Counted from the first letter of the stretch, positions 1 to 4,833 are shown. The stretch: 6,130 nucleotides of DNA from Candidatus Falkowiibacteriota bacterium (GCA_016212745.1 JACRDX010000027.1:1-6130), one strand, 5' to 3'. The notes: generated from the sequence alone by a model not told the origin. A program made the numbers and translations.

Positions 1-128
1 CACAAAAGCTCATTCCAAGATGGCAGTTCTGGTTGGCGACTCTTCACAAGAGCGAGCAGTGTTTCAAGCGCTGCTTGAAGTTCGTTCAAATCGATTCTCT
101 CAATCGCACCAGGGAGTATTGCATGCAT
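1..128 (-). CDS. Unrecognised protein, N-terminal 42 residues (runs off the left edge)
   Basis: An open frame starts at ATG 128-126 and stays open to the window edge (42 full codons plus two bases). It begins MHAILPGAIERIDLNELQAA and continues with a leucine- and acid-rich stretch that looks helical, ending in SWNELL at the edge. The start is fixed by a Shine-Dalgarno fully complementary to the 16S tail, three bases upstream. A second ATG at 124-122 is out of frame and soon hits a stop. No signal peptide or membrane segment is visible, and I do not recognise the family. It lies 79 nt downstream of iorB in the same direction but has its own promoter candidate, so it is probably a separate unit. 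A perfect Shine-Dalgarno is seen on no other gene here, which suggests strong or differently controlled translation. Short but well supported as a real start. Confidence 0.65.
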   Translation of the reverse strand, partial: MHAILPGAIERIDLNELQAALETLLALVKSRQPELPSWNELL

Positions 129-131
129 GGG

Positions 132-141
132 CACCTCCTTT
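132..141 (-). promoter_or_regulatory. Perfect Shine-Dalgarno of the left-edge gene
   Basis: The minus strand reads AAAGGAGGTG, a ten-base match to the usual anti-Shine-Dalgarno, with five bases between AGGAGG and the ATG at 128. Its 5' part overlaps a small hairpin (CCTTT, loop TCAA, AAAGG on the minus strand) that could partly hide the site. That masking is inference only. Confidence 0.85.
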
Positions 142-172
142 TTGAAAAGGACTACTCTTCCAGTTGAGATAT

Positions 173-201
173 AGTTTAGCAAATTACTTATTTATTATCA
201 A
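173..201 (-). promoter_or_regulatory. Promoter candidate for the left-edge gene
   Basis: On the minus strand TTGATA (196-201, 5 of 6 to the -35 consensus) is followed after 17 bp by TAAACT (173-178, 4 of 6 to the -10 consensus). This predicts a start near 166 and a leader of about 38 nt that includes the Shine-Dalgarno. It sits just downstream of the iorB stop, so the last gene need not depend on the ior operon. Confidence 0.45.
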
Positions 202-207
202 GGCGTA

Positions 208-795
208 TTATCCAAGTGCCGCTGCTTTGAAAATTTTCTGGTTTGTTTCAAAATGTTTTTCGCCGATGGTTTGTTTAATGCTTTGCAATAAAATTTCTTC
301 TGTCAATTCTGTTGGCAGAGTTTTTTTATAAAATGCAAAGCCAAGCATGAAGATGTTTAATGCCATGACATTGCCCGTCAATTCTTGAACTTTGTCTGTC
401 CCATTCGTTAAAAAAATGTTTTGGGTTATTGCGCGTAAGGTTTTTTCAATTTCTTCTACGGCCGGATAGGTTGTTTTGTCCGAATAAACTGAAATCGGAA
501 TGATTTTATGAGTGTCAAAAACAACGGTCGCTGTTGGTGCTAACAAATTTAAAACACGCAATGCTTCTAATGGTTCCAGCGAAATTAATAAATCAACTTC
601 GCCATTGCTAACCAGCGGTGATTTAATATTTTTTCCGATTTTTATGGAGCATTGTAAACTCCCGCCGCGCTGCGCAAGCCCATGGACTTCTGTCATTTTC
701 GCGTCTTCGCCGCTAAGCAGCGCGGCGGTTGCTATAATTTCAGCTAATGTAATGACTCCTTGTCCGCCAACGCCGGTTATTAAAACATTGAACAT
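208..795 (-). CDS. iorB: Indolepyruvate:ferredoxin oxidoreductase, beta subunit
   Basis: Small subunit of the cytoplasmic, oxygen-sensitive enzyme that converts indolepyruvate or other aryl-2-oxoacids plus CoA to the aryl-acyl-CoA, CO2 and reduced ferredoxin. The 195 residues match the normal length of IorB and the gamma-type domain of 2-oxoacid:ferredoxin oxidoreductases over the whole length. The N-terminus VLITGVGGQGVIT (residues 4-16) holds the GxGGQG signature, and EVHGLAQRGG (36-45) is the second hallmark of the family. No cysteine cluster or membrane segment is present, as expected, because the cofactors sit in IorA. The ATG at 795 begins 7 nt after the iorA stop; no Shine-Dalgarno is visible in the A/T-rich gap, so translational coupling to iorA is likely. 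In vivo substrate preference cannot be read from the sequence. Confidence 0.93.
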   Translation of the reverse strand: MFNVLITGVGGQGVITLAEIIATAALLSGEDAKMTEVHGLAQRGGSLQCSIKIGKNIKSPLVSNGEVDLLISLEPLEALRVLNLLAPTATVVFDTHKIIPISVYSDKTTYPAVEEIEKTLRAITQNIFLTNGTDKVQELTGNVMALNIFMLGFAFYKKTLPTELTEEILLQSIKQTIGEKHFETNQKIFKAAALG

Positions 796-802
796 ATAAA
801 AT

Positions 803-2662
803 TTATTTTTTATTGATTTTTATTGCTGAACAAATTTGTGCGCAAACCCCGCAGCCAACGCACATTGTTTGGTCAATTTCAGTAATGCCATTTTCGTGTT
901 TTATCGCGGGGCATGAGAATTTTGTGTAGCACGTTCCGCAATGTTCACACTCTTTTTGGTCAACCTGAAAAGTTGGCCGCTTGATTCCTTGTTGCCGCGA
1001 CTCTTTTAACATAAGCAGCGCGCATTTTCTGCGAACAAGTAAAACGTTGACCCCGGGTTTTTCCAGCTGGGTTTTTATCGCAGCCTGCGTTTGTTTCAAA
1101 TTGTACGCATCGGAAATTTCCAAGCTGTTTGCTCCGCACGCTTTGACCAATTCTTCAATGCTGGTTTTGCTGGTTGGCTCGCCCATTCCGGTTTTGTCAG
1201 TGCCCGGATTGGGTTGAAGCCCCGTCATGGCAGTTATTGAATTGTCCATTATTACCAAAAGCAGGTTTGCTTTATTGTGAATTGCATTGATTAAGGCCGG
1301 AATGCCAGCATGGAAAAAAGTCGCGTCGCCAACAAAGGCGATGTTTTTTTTGTCAGATTTGTTTAGCTGCAAAATTTTGTTGATTCCATGACTAATGCCA
1401 AGCCCAGCACCCATTGCGTATTGAAAATCTTGCGTAAAATATGGTGGGAAAATTCCCATCATGTAACAGCCAATGTCTCCGCCAAAAATCGCGTCCGGCA
1501 CGATTTGTTTTATTGAATAAAATGTCGCGCGATGCGGGCAGCCTGGGCAAAAAACAGGGAAGCGGCGAGGAATGTCGCCCTTCGACGGGCTCAGGGTGAC
1601 ATTGCGCGCGACCATTTTAATGTTAAATGCGGCAGTCATGGCGTTTTCAATTATTGCCGGCGTTAATTCGCCTGATTGCGGAATAATATTTTTACCAAAA
1701 ATTTCAATTTGAAGTTTGTTTGTTTGCGCAATTATTGCGACCTGATTTTCAACAAACGGATCCAGCTCTTCAACGATTAACACGCGCTCTTTATTTTTTA
1801 GAAAATCAATTATTAACTTTGTTGGCAGCGGATAAATCGTTCCCAGCTTTAGAACTGGAATAGTGAGTTTGTTCTTTTCTAAAATTTCCATCACGTGCAA
1901 AAAAGATACGCCAGAACAAATAATCCCAGTGCTATTTTTTTTGTTGTTCACAATAAAGTTTGCCTTAGAATCCACAAATTCTTTGCGCAGCGTTTCTATT
2001 TTTTGCAAAAGCTGATTGTGCATTTCTGTGATGCGAGGTTTGAATGCGTTGAATTTTTTTATGTCTTTTTGGAAATCGCCTTTTAATGTTGGTTTTGGAA
2101 AAGGTTTTAATTCAACCGGAGCACTGACATGCGCGACACGAGTGGTGATGCGAAACAAAACAGGAGTTTTAAATTTTTCCGAAATTTCAAAAGCATATTT
2201 TATTAAATCTTTTGCTTCTTGCTGGTCAGCCGGTTCAATTATTGGAATGTTTGCCATTGTCGCGAAATGACGAGAATCTTGTTCGCTTTGAATAGAGCTC
2301 CAGCCGCTGGGGTCGTCGGAGACGACAATGACGAGCCCTGCTCGAGCTTCAATATATGCGGCTGGCAATAAACTGTCGCATGCAACATTTAATCCAAAAT
2401 GTTTGAACGCGACAAGGCCGCGAATACTGCACAAGGACGCGCCGATGATAGCTTCCATTGCGATTTTTTCATTTGCTGAATATTCAAAGTAAATACCAGC
2501 GTCTTTTGCAAGGGCGCTAAAAGTGTCGCCGATTTCAGTTGCTGGTGTGCCAGGGTATGTTGAAACAAAGCCGACGCCTGCTTCAAGCGCCCCGCGGACA
2601 ATTGCTTCGTCGCCCATTAAAAAACTTTTTCCTTTTGGTTTTAATATTTTTTCTTTGTTCAT
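803..2662 (-). CDS. iorA: Indolepyruvate:ferredoxin oxidoreductase, alpha subunit
   Basis: Catalytic subunit that binds thiamine diphosphate and two [4Fe-4S] clusters and partners with IorB; 619 residues, normal for the family. Domain order is canonical. The N-terminal pyrimidine-binding domain has GFVSTYPGTPATEIG (31-45) and YSANEKIAMEA (61-71), with Glu65 as the probable cofactor-activating residue, plus the conserved EQDSRHFA (127-134). The diphosphate domain has FCPGCPHR (371-378), GGDIGCYMMG (394-403), GDATFFHAG (445-453) and DNSITAMTG (473-481). The C-terminal ferredoxin part has Cys572, 575, 578, 584 and Cys601, 604, 607, 611. Residues 354-364 (NVTLSPSKGDI) are encoded exactly by a 33-bp palindrome and look like an insertion in the linker before FCPGCPHR. 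The ATG is 3 nt after the stop of the CofE-like gene, with no Shine-Dalgarno, so the two are coupled. Physiological direction and substrate range remain unknown. Confidence 0.96.
   Translation of the reverse strand: MNKEKILKPKGKSFLMGDEAIVRGALEAGVGFVSTYPGTPATEIGDTFSALAKDAGIYFEYSANEKIAMEAIIGASLCSIRGLVAFKHFGLNVACDSLLPAAYIEARAGLVIVVSDDPSGWSSIQSEQDSRHFATMANIPIIEPADQQEAKDLIKYAFEISEKFKTPVLFRITTRVAHVSAPVELKPFPKPTLKGDFQKDIKKFNAFKPRITEMHNQLLQKIETLRKEFVDSKANFIVNNKKNSTGIICSGVSFLHVMEILEKNKLTIPVLKLGTIYPLPTKLIIDFLKNKERVLIVEELDPFVENQVAIIAQTNKLQIEIFGKNIIPQSGELTPAIIENAMTAAFNIKMVARNVTLSPSKGDIPRRFPVFCPGCPHRATFYSIKQIVPDAIFGGDIGCYMMGIFPPYFTQDFQYAMGAGLGISHGINKILQLNKSDKKNIAFVGDATFFHAGIPALINAIHNKANLLLVIMDNSITAMTGLQPNPGTDKTGMGEPTSKTSIEELVKACGANSLEISDAYNLKQTQAAIKTQLEKPGVNVLLVRRKCALLMLKESRQQGIKRPTFQVDQKECEHCGTCYTKFSCPAIKHENGITEIDQTMCVGCGVCAQICSAIKINKK
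1571..1603. repeat. 33-bp palindromic element inside iorA, in frame
   Basis: Eleven-base arms (AATGTCGCCCT at 1571-1581 and AGGGTGACATT at 1593-1603) pair at 10 of 11 positions around an 11-base centre. The element is exactly 11 codons long and in phase with iorA codons 354-364, adding NVTLSPSKGDI without breaking the frame. The core, CTTCGACGGGCTCAGGG, resembles from memory a dispersed palindrome common in many bacterial genomes. No transposase is nearby. Confidence 0.75.
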
Positions 2663-2665
2663 ATT

Positions 2666-3355
2666 TTATATTTTGCGCAATATTCCTATCGGCGTTTGCT
2701 CGCTCGCCTGTCCAAGCGGATTGTCTTTGAAAACCGTGGCGCAAAATTCGTCACTAATTTGTTGATTTGATTTTCCTAAAACATTCACCCCAATGTCATT
2801 CGCGTCAATTATCACAACGTCGCATCCGAATTTTTCTTTTATTTTTTTCGCGACCCCGTTAGGGTTTATCGGTCCGAGCTTGGCATACTTGTTGTAAGGC
2901 GGCAGGGTGTAGTCGCATGGCCCGTCAATCGCGTTGATATTTTTTCCAATAATTTTGTAAAAAACTCCACGAATGCCAAATGGTTTTGTGATTGCTGATA
3001 AAAAAGCCGCAAAAAGCATTTTGAAAATTCCAGCTTCACGAATCGCCAGTTCCATTGTCCATGGGCTGCCAAGTCCAATTCCGTATGGTGATTTTTGGAC
3101 AAATTTAACAAGCAGTTTTGCCAGCGCTGATGGTTGAATGTCCGCGATTGGAAATGCCCTGCCTTGGCTAATTGCAACGATTTTTTCGCTGATAAATAAA
3201 ATGTCATTTTGTTGTAAAAATGGCGCGGCGTATTTTTCTACAATATCAATAATGTTGTCGTCTTTTGTGACGACATGAGTTTTAAGCGGGATTCTCGCGT
3301 ATTCAACGTTGCCGACGGTGATTGTTAATTGCTTGCCTGGGTTTGCTGCGTTCAT
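2666..3355 (-). CDS. CofE-like ligase (F420-0:gamma-glutamyl ligase family), substrate unknown
   Basis: A 229-residue protein of the CofE family (COG1478 type), whose archetype adds glutamate to coenzyme F420-0 using GTP. Family-like segments are QQNDILFISEKIVAISQGRA (48-67), SPYGIGLGSPWTMELAIREA (89-108), GKNINAIDGPCDYTLPPY (137-154), YAKLGPINPNG (157-167) and DVVIIDANDIGVNVLG (179-194). The last stands where classical CofE has its SDTFGRPWR-type stretch, and that motif is missing. I therefore read it as the divergent bacterial/CPR branch, acting on something other than F420; no F420 genes are seen. It is the first gene of an operon with iorA and iorB, only 3 nt from iorA, which suggests a linked role, for example amide-bond formation on an acyl or cofactor substrate (inference). 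The start at 3355 is supported by an extended -10 element ending 8 nt before the ATG and leaving no room upstream for a longer protein. Confidence 0.75.
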   Translation of the reverse strand: MNAANPGKQLTITVGNVEYARIPLKTHVVTKDDNIIDIVEKYAAPFLQQNDILFISEKIVAISQGRAFPIADIQPSALAKLLVKFVQKSPYGIGLGSPWTMELAIREAGIFKMLFAAFLSAITKPFGIRGVFYKIIGKNINAIDGPCDYTLPPYNKYAKLGPINPNGVAKKIKEKFGCDVVIIDANDIGVNVLGKSNQQISDEFCATVFKDNPLGQASEQTPIGILRKI

Positions 3356-3363
3356 ATTTAGTT

Positions 3364-3392
3364 ATTTTATCAAATTCAACCAGCCGCGGCAA
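3364..3392 (-). promoter_or_regulatory. Extended -10 promoter of the cofE-like/iorA/iorB operon
   Basis: The minus strand shows TTGCCG (3387-3392, 4 of 6 to -35), a 17-bp spacer ending in the extended motif TGA, then TAAAAT (3364-3369, 5 of 6 to -10). Only eight bases separate the -10 from the ATG at 3355, so the predicted start falls on or within a base or two of the start codon. This implies a leaderless message, consistent with the lack of a Shine-Dalgarno. Confidence 0.6.
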
Positions 3393-3400
3393 ATAAAAAA

Positions 3401-3472
3401 TGCCCCCAGACGGATTCGAACCGCCATTACTGGTTCCGAAGACCAGCGCTCTGTCCATTGAGCTATGGGGGC
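3401..3472 (-). tRNA. tRNA-Arg (anticodon UCG)
   Basis: A full 72-nt cloverleaf reads on the minus strand. The acceptor stem is GCCCCCA/TGGGGGC with discriminator A; D-stem GCTC/GAGC with loop AATGGACA (G18-G19 present); anticodon stem CTGGT/ACCAG around loop CTTCGGA, giving anticodon TCG after U33; four-base variable loop TAAT; T-arm GGCGG, TTCGAAT, CCGTC with one G-T pair. It decodes CGA and probably other CGN arginine codons. CCA is not encoded; the gene is followed directly by six T, so CCA addition and 3' processing are required. It lies between the GIY-YIG gene and the CofE-like operon. Partial copies of its 5' end are found at 3521-3533 and 3879-3914. Confidence 0.95.
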
Positions 3473-3479
3473 ATGTTGG

Positions 3480-3507
3480 ATGATAGCGAATATCCATTAC
3501 CTGCCAC
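3480..3507 (-). promoter_or_regulatory. Possible promoter of tRNA-Arg
   Basis: TATCAT (3480-3485 on the minus strand, 5 of 6 to -10) lies seven bases before the mature tRNA 5' end. GTGGCA (3502-3507, 4 of 6 to -35) lies 16 bp further up and falls inside a palindrome. If correct, the tRNA has almost no 5' leader and the palindrome has supplied or replaced its -35 region. Confidence 0.35.
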
Positions 3508-3521
3508 GTCGAATGACGTGG
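3504..3521. repeat. Perfect palindrome C upstream of tRNA-Arg
   Basis: CCACGTC, loop GAAT, GACGTGG: a perfect 7-bp stem with a four-base loop. It shares the GTC-NNNN-GAC core with the two palindromes at 3839-3880 but has different outer arms that still pair. It abuts a 13-nt tRNA 5'-end remnant. Confidence 0.8.
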
Positions 3522-3533
3522 AGCCATGGGGGC
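3521..3533 (-). pseudogene. 13-nt remnant of the tRNA-Arg 5' end
   Basis: The minus strand reads GCCCCCATGGCTC, which matches the first 13 bases of the intact tRNA (GCCCCCATAGCTC) at 12 of 13 positions, in the same orientation and 61 bp away. Homology stops where palindrome C begins. Short, so chance cannot be fully excluded, but position and orientation argue for a decayed or truncated copy. Confidence 0.45.
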
Positions 3534-3547
3534 CGGATAAGAATTAA

Positions 3548-3826
3548 TTAGTTCTTTTGGCTTGGCAAGTAATTGAATTGGATTAGAACATCCCTGATTT
3601 GTTGTTTTAACAATCTTTTGCCTTCGGTTGTTTTTAAGAATCGTTCTCTTCTTTGTGCGTCGGATTTCAGATAATATGTCTCGTAGTGGAGCAGCTTAAG
3701 TGGGAGGTATGTTTTGGTTGAAATAACCTTGCTGATATTGTGCTCGGCAAGTCGGTTCTGCAAATTGGAAGTGCTGCCAGTATAGAGTTGCCCATTATGC
3801 ATGAGTAGAATATAAACAAAATACAT
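3548..3826 (-). CDS. Small GIY-YIG nuclease-family protein (Slx1/UPF0213-like)
   Basis: A 92-residue single-domain GIY-YIG protein, the usual size of the COG2827/UPF0213 group. The two tyrosine motifs are MYFVYIL (1-7) and LYTGST (14-19). Arg25 in NRLAEHN fits the catalytic arginine, and Glu61 in DAQRRERFLK (56-65) fits the metal-binding glutamate; the later LLKQQ helix is also typical. All key residues look intact, so an active nuclease is plausible. The group is related to structure-specific nucleases that cut branched DNA. The ATG at 3826 lies 12 nt downstream of a pair of overlapping palindromes, without a Shine-Dalgarno or clear promoter. The gene sits between two truncated tRNA-Arg copies, each followed by palindromes, which suggests it belongs to, or was captured by, a small mobile or homing-type unit. 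Exact role unknown. Confidence 0.85.
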   Translation of the reverse strand: MYFVYILLMHNGQLYTGSTSNLQNRLAEHNISKVISTKTYLPLKLLHYETYYLKSDAQRRERFLKTTEGKRLLKQQIRDVLIQFNYLPSQKN

Positions 3827-3838
3827 ATTAAATCGTTC

Positions 3839-3860
3839 CGCCCCGTCATTCGACGGGGCG
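3839..3860. repeat. Perfect palindrome B upstream of the GIY-YIG gene
   Basis: CGCCCCGTC, loop ATTC, GACGGGGCG: a perfect 9-bp stem with four-base loop. It overlaps the next palindrome by the shared CG at 3859-3860, so the two form a tandem pair that could extrude as adjacent cruciforms. Confidence 0.85.
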
Positions 3861-3880
3861 CCCTGTCGGATGACAGGGCG
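3859..3880. repeat. Perfect palindrome A joined to the truncated tRNA copy
   Basis: CGCCCTGTC, loop GGAT, GACAGGGCG: a perfect 9-bp stem with four-base loop. Compared with palindrome B, one arm position has changed from C-G to T-A on both sides, so pairing is kept. Its right end overlaps by two bases the point where tRNA homology starts. Confidence 0.85.
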
Positions 3881-3914
3881 AAGACCAGCGCTCTGTCCAT
3901 TGAGCTACGGGGGC
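3879..3914 (-). pseudogene. Truncated tRNA-Arg copy (5' half only)
   Basis: 35 of 36 bases match the 5' half of the intact tRNA-Arg: acceptor 5' strand, D-arm and anticodon arm down to the anticodon itself. The single change is A to G at acceptor position 7. Homology ends in the anticodon loop, exactly where palindrome A takes over, so there is no T-arm or 3' acceptor strand and the copy cannot fold into a tRNA. It has the same orientation as the intact gene, 442 bp away. Confidence 0.85.
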
Positions 3915-3937
3915 TGATTGGTGAAATAACTAATGAC

Positions 3938-3952
3938 CCCGCCATAGGCGGG
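3938..3952. repeat. Short GC-rich hairpin
   Basis: CCCGCC, loop ATA, GGCGGG: a perfect 6-bp stem between the truncated tRNA copy and the repeat downstream of rnc. No T-run follows on either strand, so it is more likely a dispersed palindrome than an intrinsic terminator. Confidence 0.55.
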
Positions 3953-3956
3953 CAGG

Positions 3957-4055
3957 CAAATCCCAATGACCAATCAAATCCCAATGGGCAAATGACCAAT
4001 TGGGATTTGGGATTTGGTCATTCATTGGTCATTGGACATTGGCAATTGGTCATTT
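3957..4055. repeat. Imperfect long inverted repeat and heptamer array downstream of rnc
   Basis: Outer arms CCAATGACCAAT (3963-3974) and ATTGGTCATTGG (4024-4035) pair perfectly over 12 bp. Inner arms CAAATCCCAAT (3975-3985) and ATTGGGATTTG (3999-4009) pair over 11 bp, with a 14-base bulge on the right side. From 4022 the sequence is a 7-bp tandem repeat (TCATTGG, TCATTGG, ACATTGG, CAATTGG). It begins 4-5 bases past the rnc stop and could protect or end the rnc transcript, but no T-run follows the stem on the minus strand. Confidence 0.65.
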
Positions 4056-4059
4056 CCTT

Positions 4060-4752
4060 TTATATCCATCCTTTTGCGTGCAAGCCAGCTCGCGCAGCGT
4101 GCTCTTCTGCTTCTTGTTTGCTCAATCCTTTCCCCGTGGCGATTAATTCCTTTTTTAAATATACGCCCACAACAAATGTTTTCGCGTGGTCCGGCCCAAA
4201 TTCTTCTTCCACTTTGTATGATGGCGTTGTGCCAATCTCTTCTTGCGCCTTTTCCTGAAAATAACTTTTCGGGTCAACGTAAAGTTTTTGTTCCAAAATA
4301 ATAGGCAGTTCTGGCAAAAGATATTGGCTGATGAATTTTTTTGCCGGTTCCCAGCCGCCATCCAAGTAAATCGCGCCAGTTACCGATTCAAACGCGTTTG
4401 CCAAAATATATTGCCGCGCTTTGCCCTTGTCTTTTGATTCGCCTCGACTCAAAAATAAATAATCTTCCAAGCCGATTTCTTTGGCAATGTGCGCCAGCAT
4501 TTTACTATTTACCAAACTTGCTCGCCAATTTGTTAATTCACCTTCTGGATTTGGATAGTTGTTGTACAAATGTTCTGTGACGACCAATTCCAAAACAGCG
4601 TCGCCCAAAAATTCCAAACGTTCGTTATGGTCAACCCCGCAATCCGGATGCTCGTTCAAATATGAGCGATGAGTGAGGGCCATGCGCAAAACGTCCTTGT
4701 TTTTAAATTTCGTTCCAAGTAATTTTTCCAATTTGCGTAAATTTTTTTCCAT
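4060..4752 (-). CDS. rnc: Ribonuclease III
   Basis: Double-strand-specific endoribonuclease that processes rRNA precursors and structured mRNAs, acting as a cytoplasmic homodimer. The 230 residues are a normal length. The catalytic domain (about 1-150) carries the signature NERLEFLGDA (43-52), with Glu44, Glu47 and Asp51 as metal ligands, and ILANAFESVTGAIYLDGG (116-133) with Glu122. The double-stranded RNA-binding domain spans about 158-228 (DPKSYFQEKAQ to KQEAEEHAARAGL). Compared with E. coli, the residue matching Asp114 is Asn119; this metal-site position is usually Asp, although Asn may occur in related lineages. The ATG at 4752 starts the typical N-terminal helix; no Shine-Dalgarno is visible. 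It follows nusB by 81 nt in the same direction and has no clear promoter of its own, so co-transcription with nusB is likely. Confidence 0.97.
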   Translation of the reverse strand: MEKNLRKLEKLLGTKFKNKDVLRMALTHRSYLNEHPDCGVDHNERLEFLGDAVLELVVTEHLYNNYPNPEGELTNWRASLVNSKMLAHIAKEIGLEDYLFLSRGESKDKGKARQYILANAFESVTGAIYLDGGWEPAKKFISQYLLPELPIILEQKLYVDPKSYFQEKAQEEIGTTPSYKVEEEFGPDHAKTFVVGVYLKKELIATGKGLSKQEAEEHAARAGLHAKGWI

Positions 4753-4769
4753 AGTTTGAAGCGGTTATT

Positions 4770-4826
4770 GGTTGCGGTCTCGATGCTCGTTTCGTCTAAC
4801 GTTCAACGTTCATCGAAACGGACATC
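4770..4826. repeat. Inverted-repeat element between nusB and rnc (copy 1)
   Basis: Arms 4782-4794 (GATGCTCGTTTCG) and 4814-4826 (CGAAACGGACATC) pair at 11 of 13 positions around a 19-base loop. Bases 4770-4794 and 4797-4820 match the reverse complement of 5568-5592 and 5536-5559 at 23 of 25 and 20 of 24 positions, so this is an inverted copy of the element upstream of the flippase gene. It lies in the nusB-rnc spacer and could form an RNA hairpin there. Confidence 0.65.
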
Positions 4827-4833
4827 AATACCC

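Noticed and set aside
512..2765. Several plus-strand frames antisense to iorB, iorA and the ligase, and an out-of-frame one at 2389-2601
   Set aside because: They lie wholly over well-supported genes, show no family features and are explained by codon-position bias.
3303..3527. Minus-strand open frame with SSMDRALVFGTSNGG
   Set aside because: It is the conceptual translation of the tRNA-Arg gene, a common false annotation; the cloverleaf explains the sequence.
3548..3826. Homing endonuclease inside a group I intron
   Set aside because: The intact tRNA is not interrupted and no intron core is visible; the protein is the short single-domain type without a DNA-binding extension.
3839..3880. 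CRISPR array or intrinsic terminator
   Set aside because: There are only two overlapping palindromes with no regularly spaced unique spacers, and no T-run follows either stem.
3401..3914. Integrative element with tRNA att sites
   Set aside because: No integrase or phage-like gene is present, only 5' tRNA ends are duplicated, and the unit is too small; a nuclease or palindrome-linked event fits better.
3667..3999. Minus-strand open frame starting upstream of the GIY-YIG gene
   Set aside because: It reads the truncated tRNA copy (again SSMDRALVF) and then overlaps the GIY-YIG gene out of frame; no independent coding evidence.
3957..4055. Rho-independent terminator of rnc
   Set aside because: The inverted repeat is AT-rich and bulged, with no T-run after it on the minus strand; a role in transcript ending or stability is possible but not shown.
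3992..4301. Two plus-strand open frames with LGFGHSLVIGHWQLVI-type peptides
   Set aside because: Their N-termini translate the heptamer repeats and the rest is antisense to rnc, so they are shadows.
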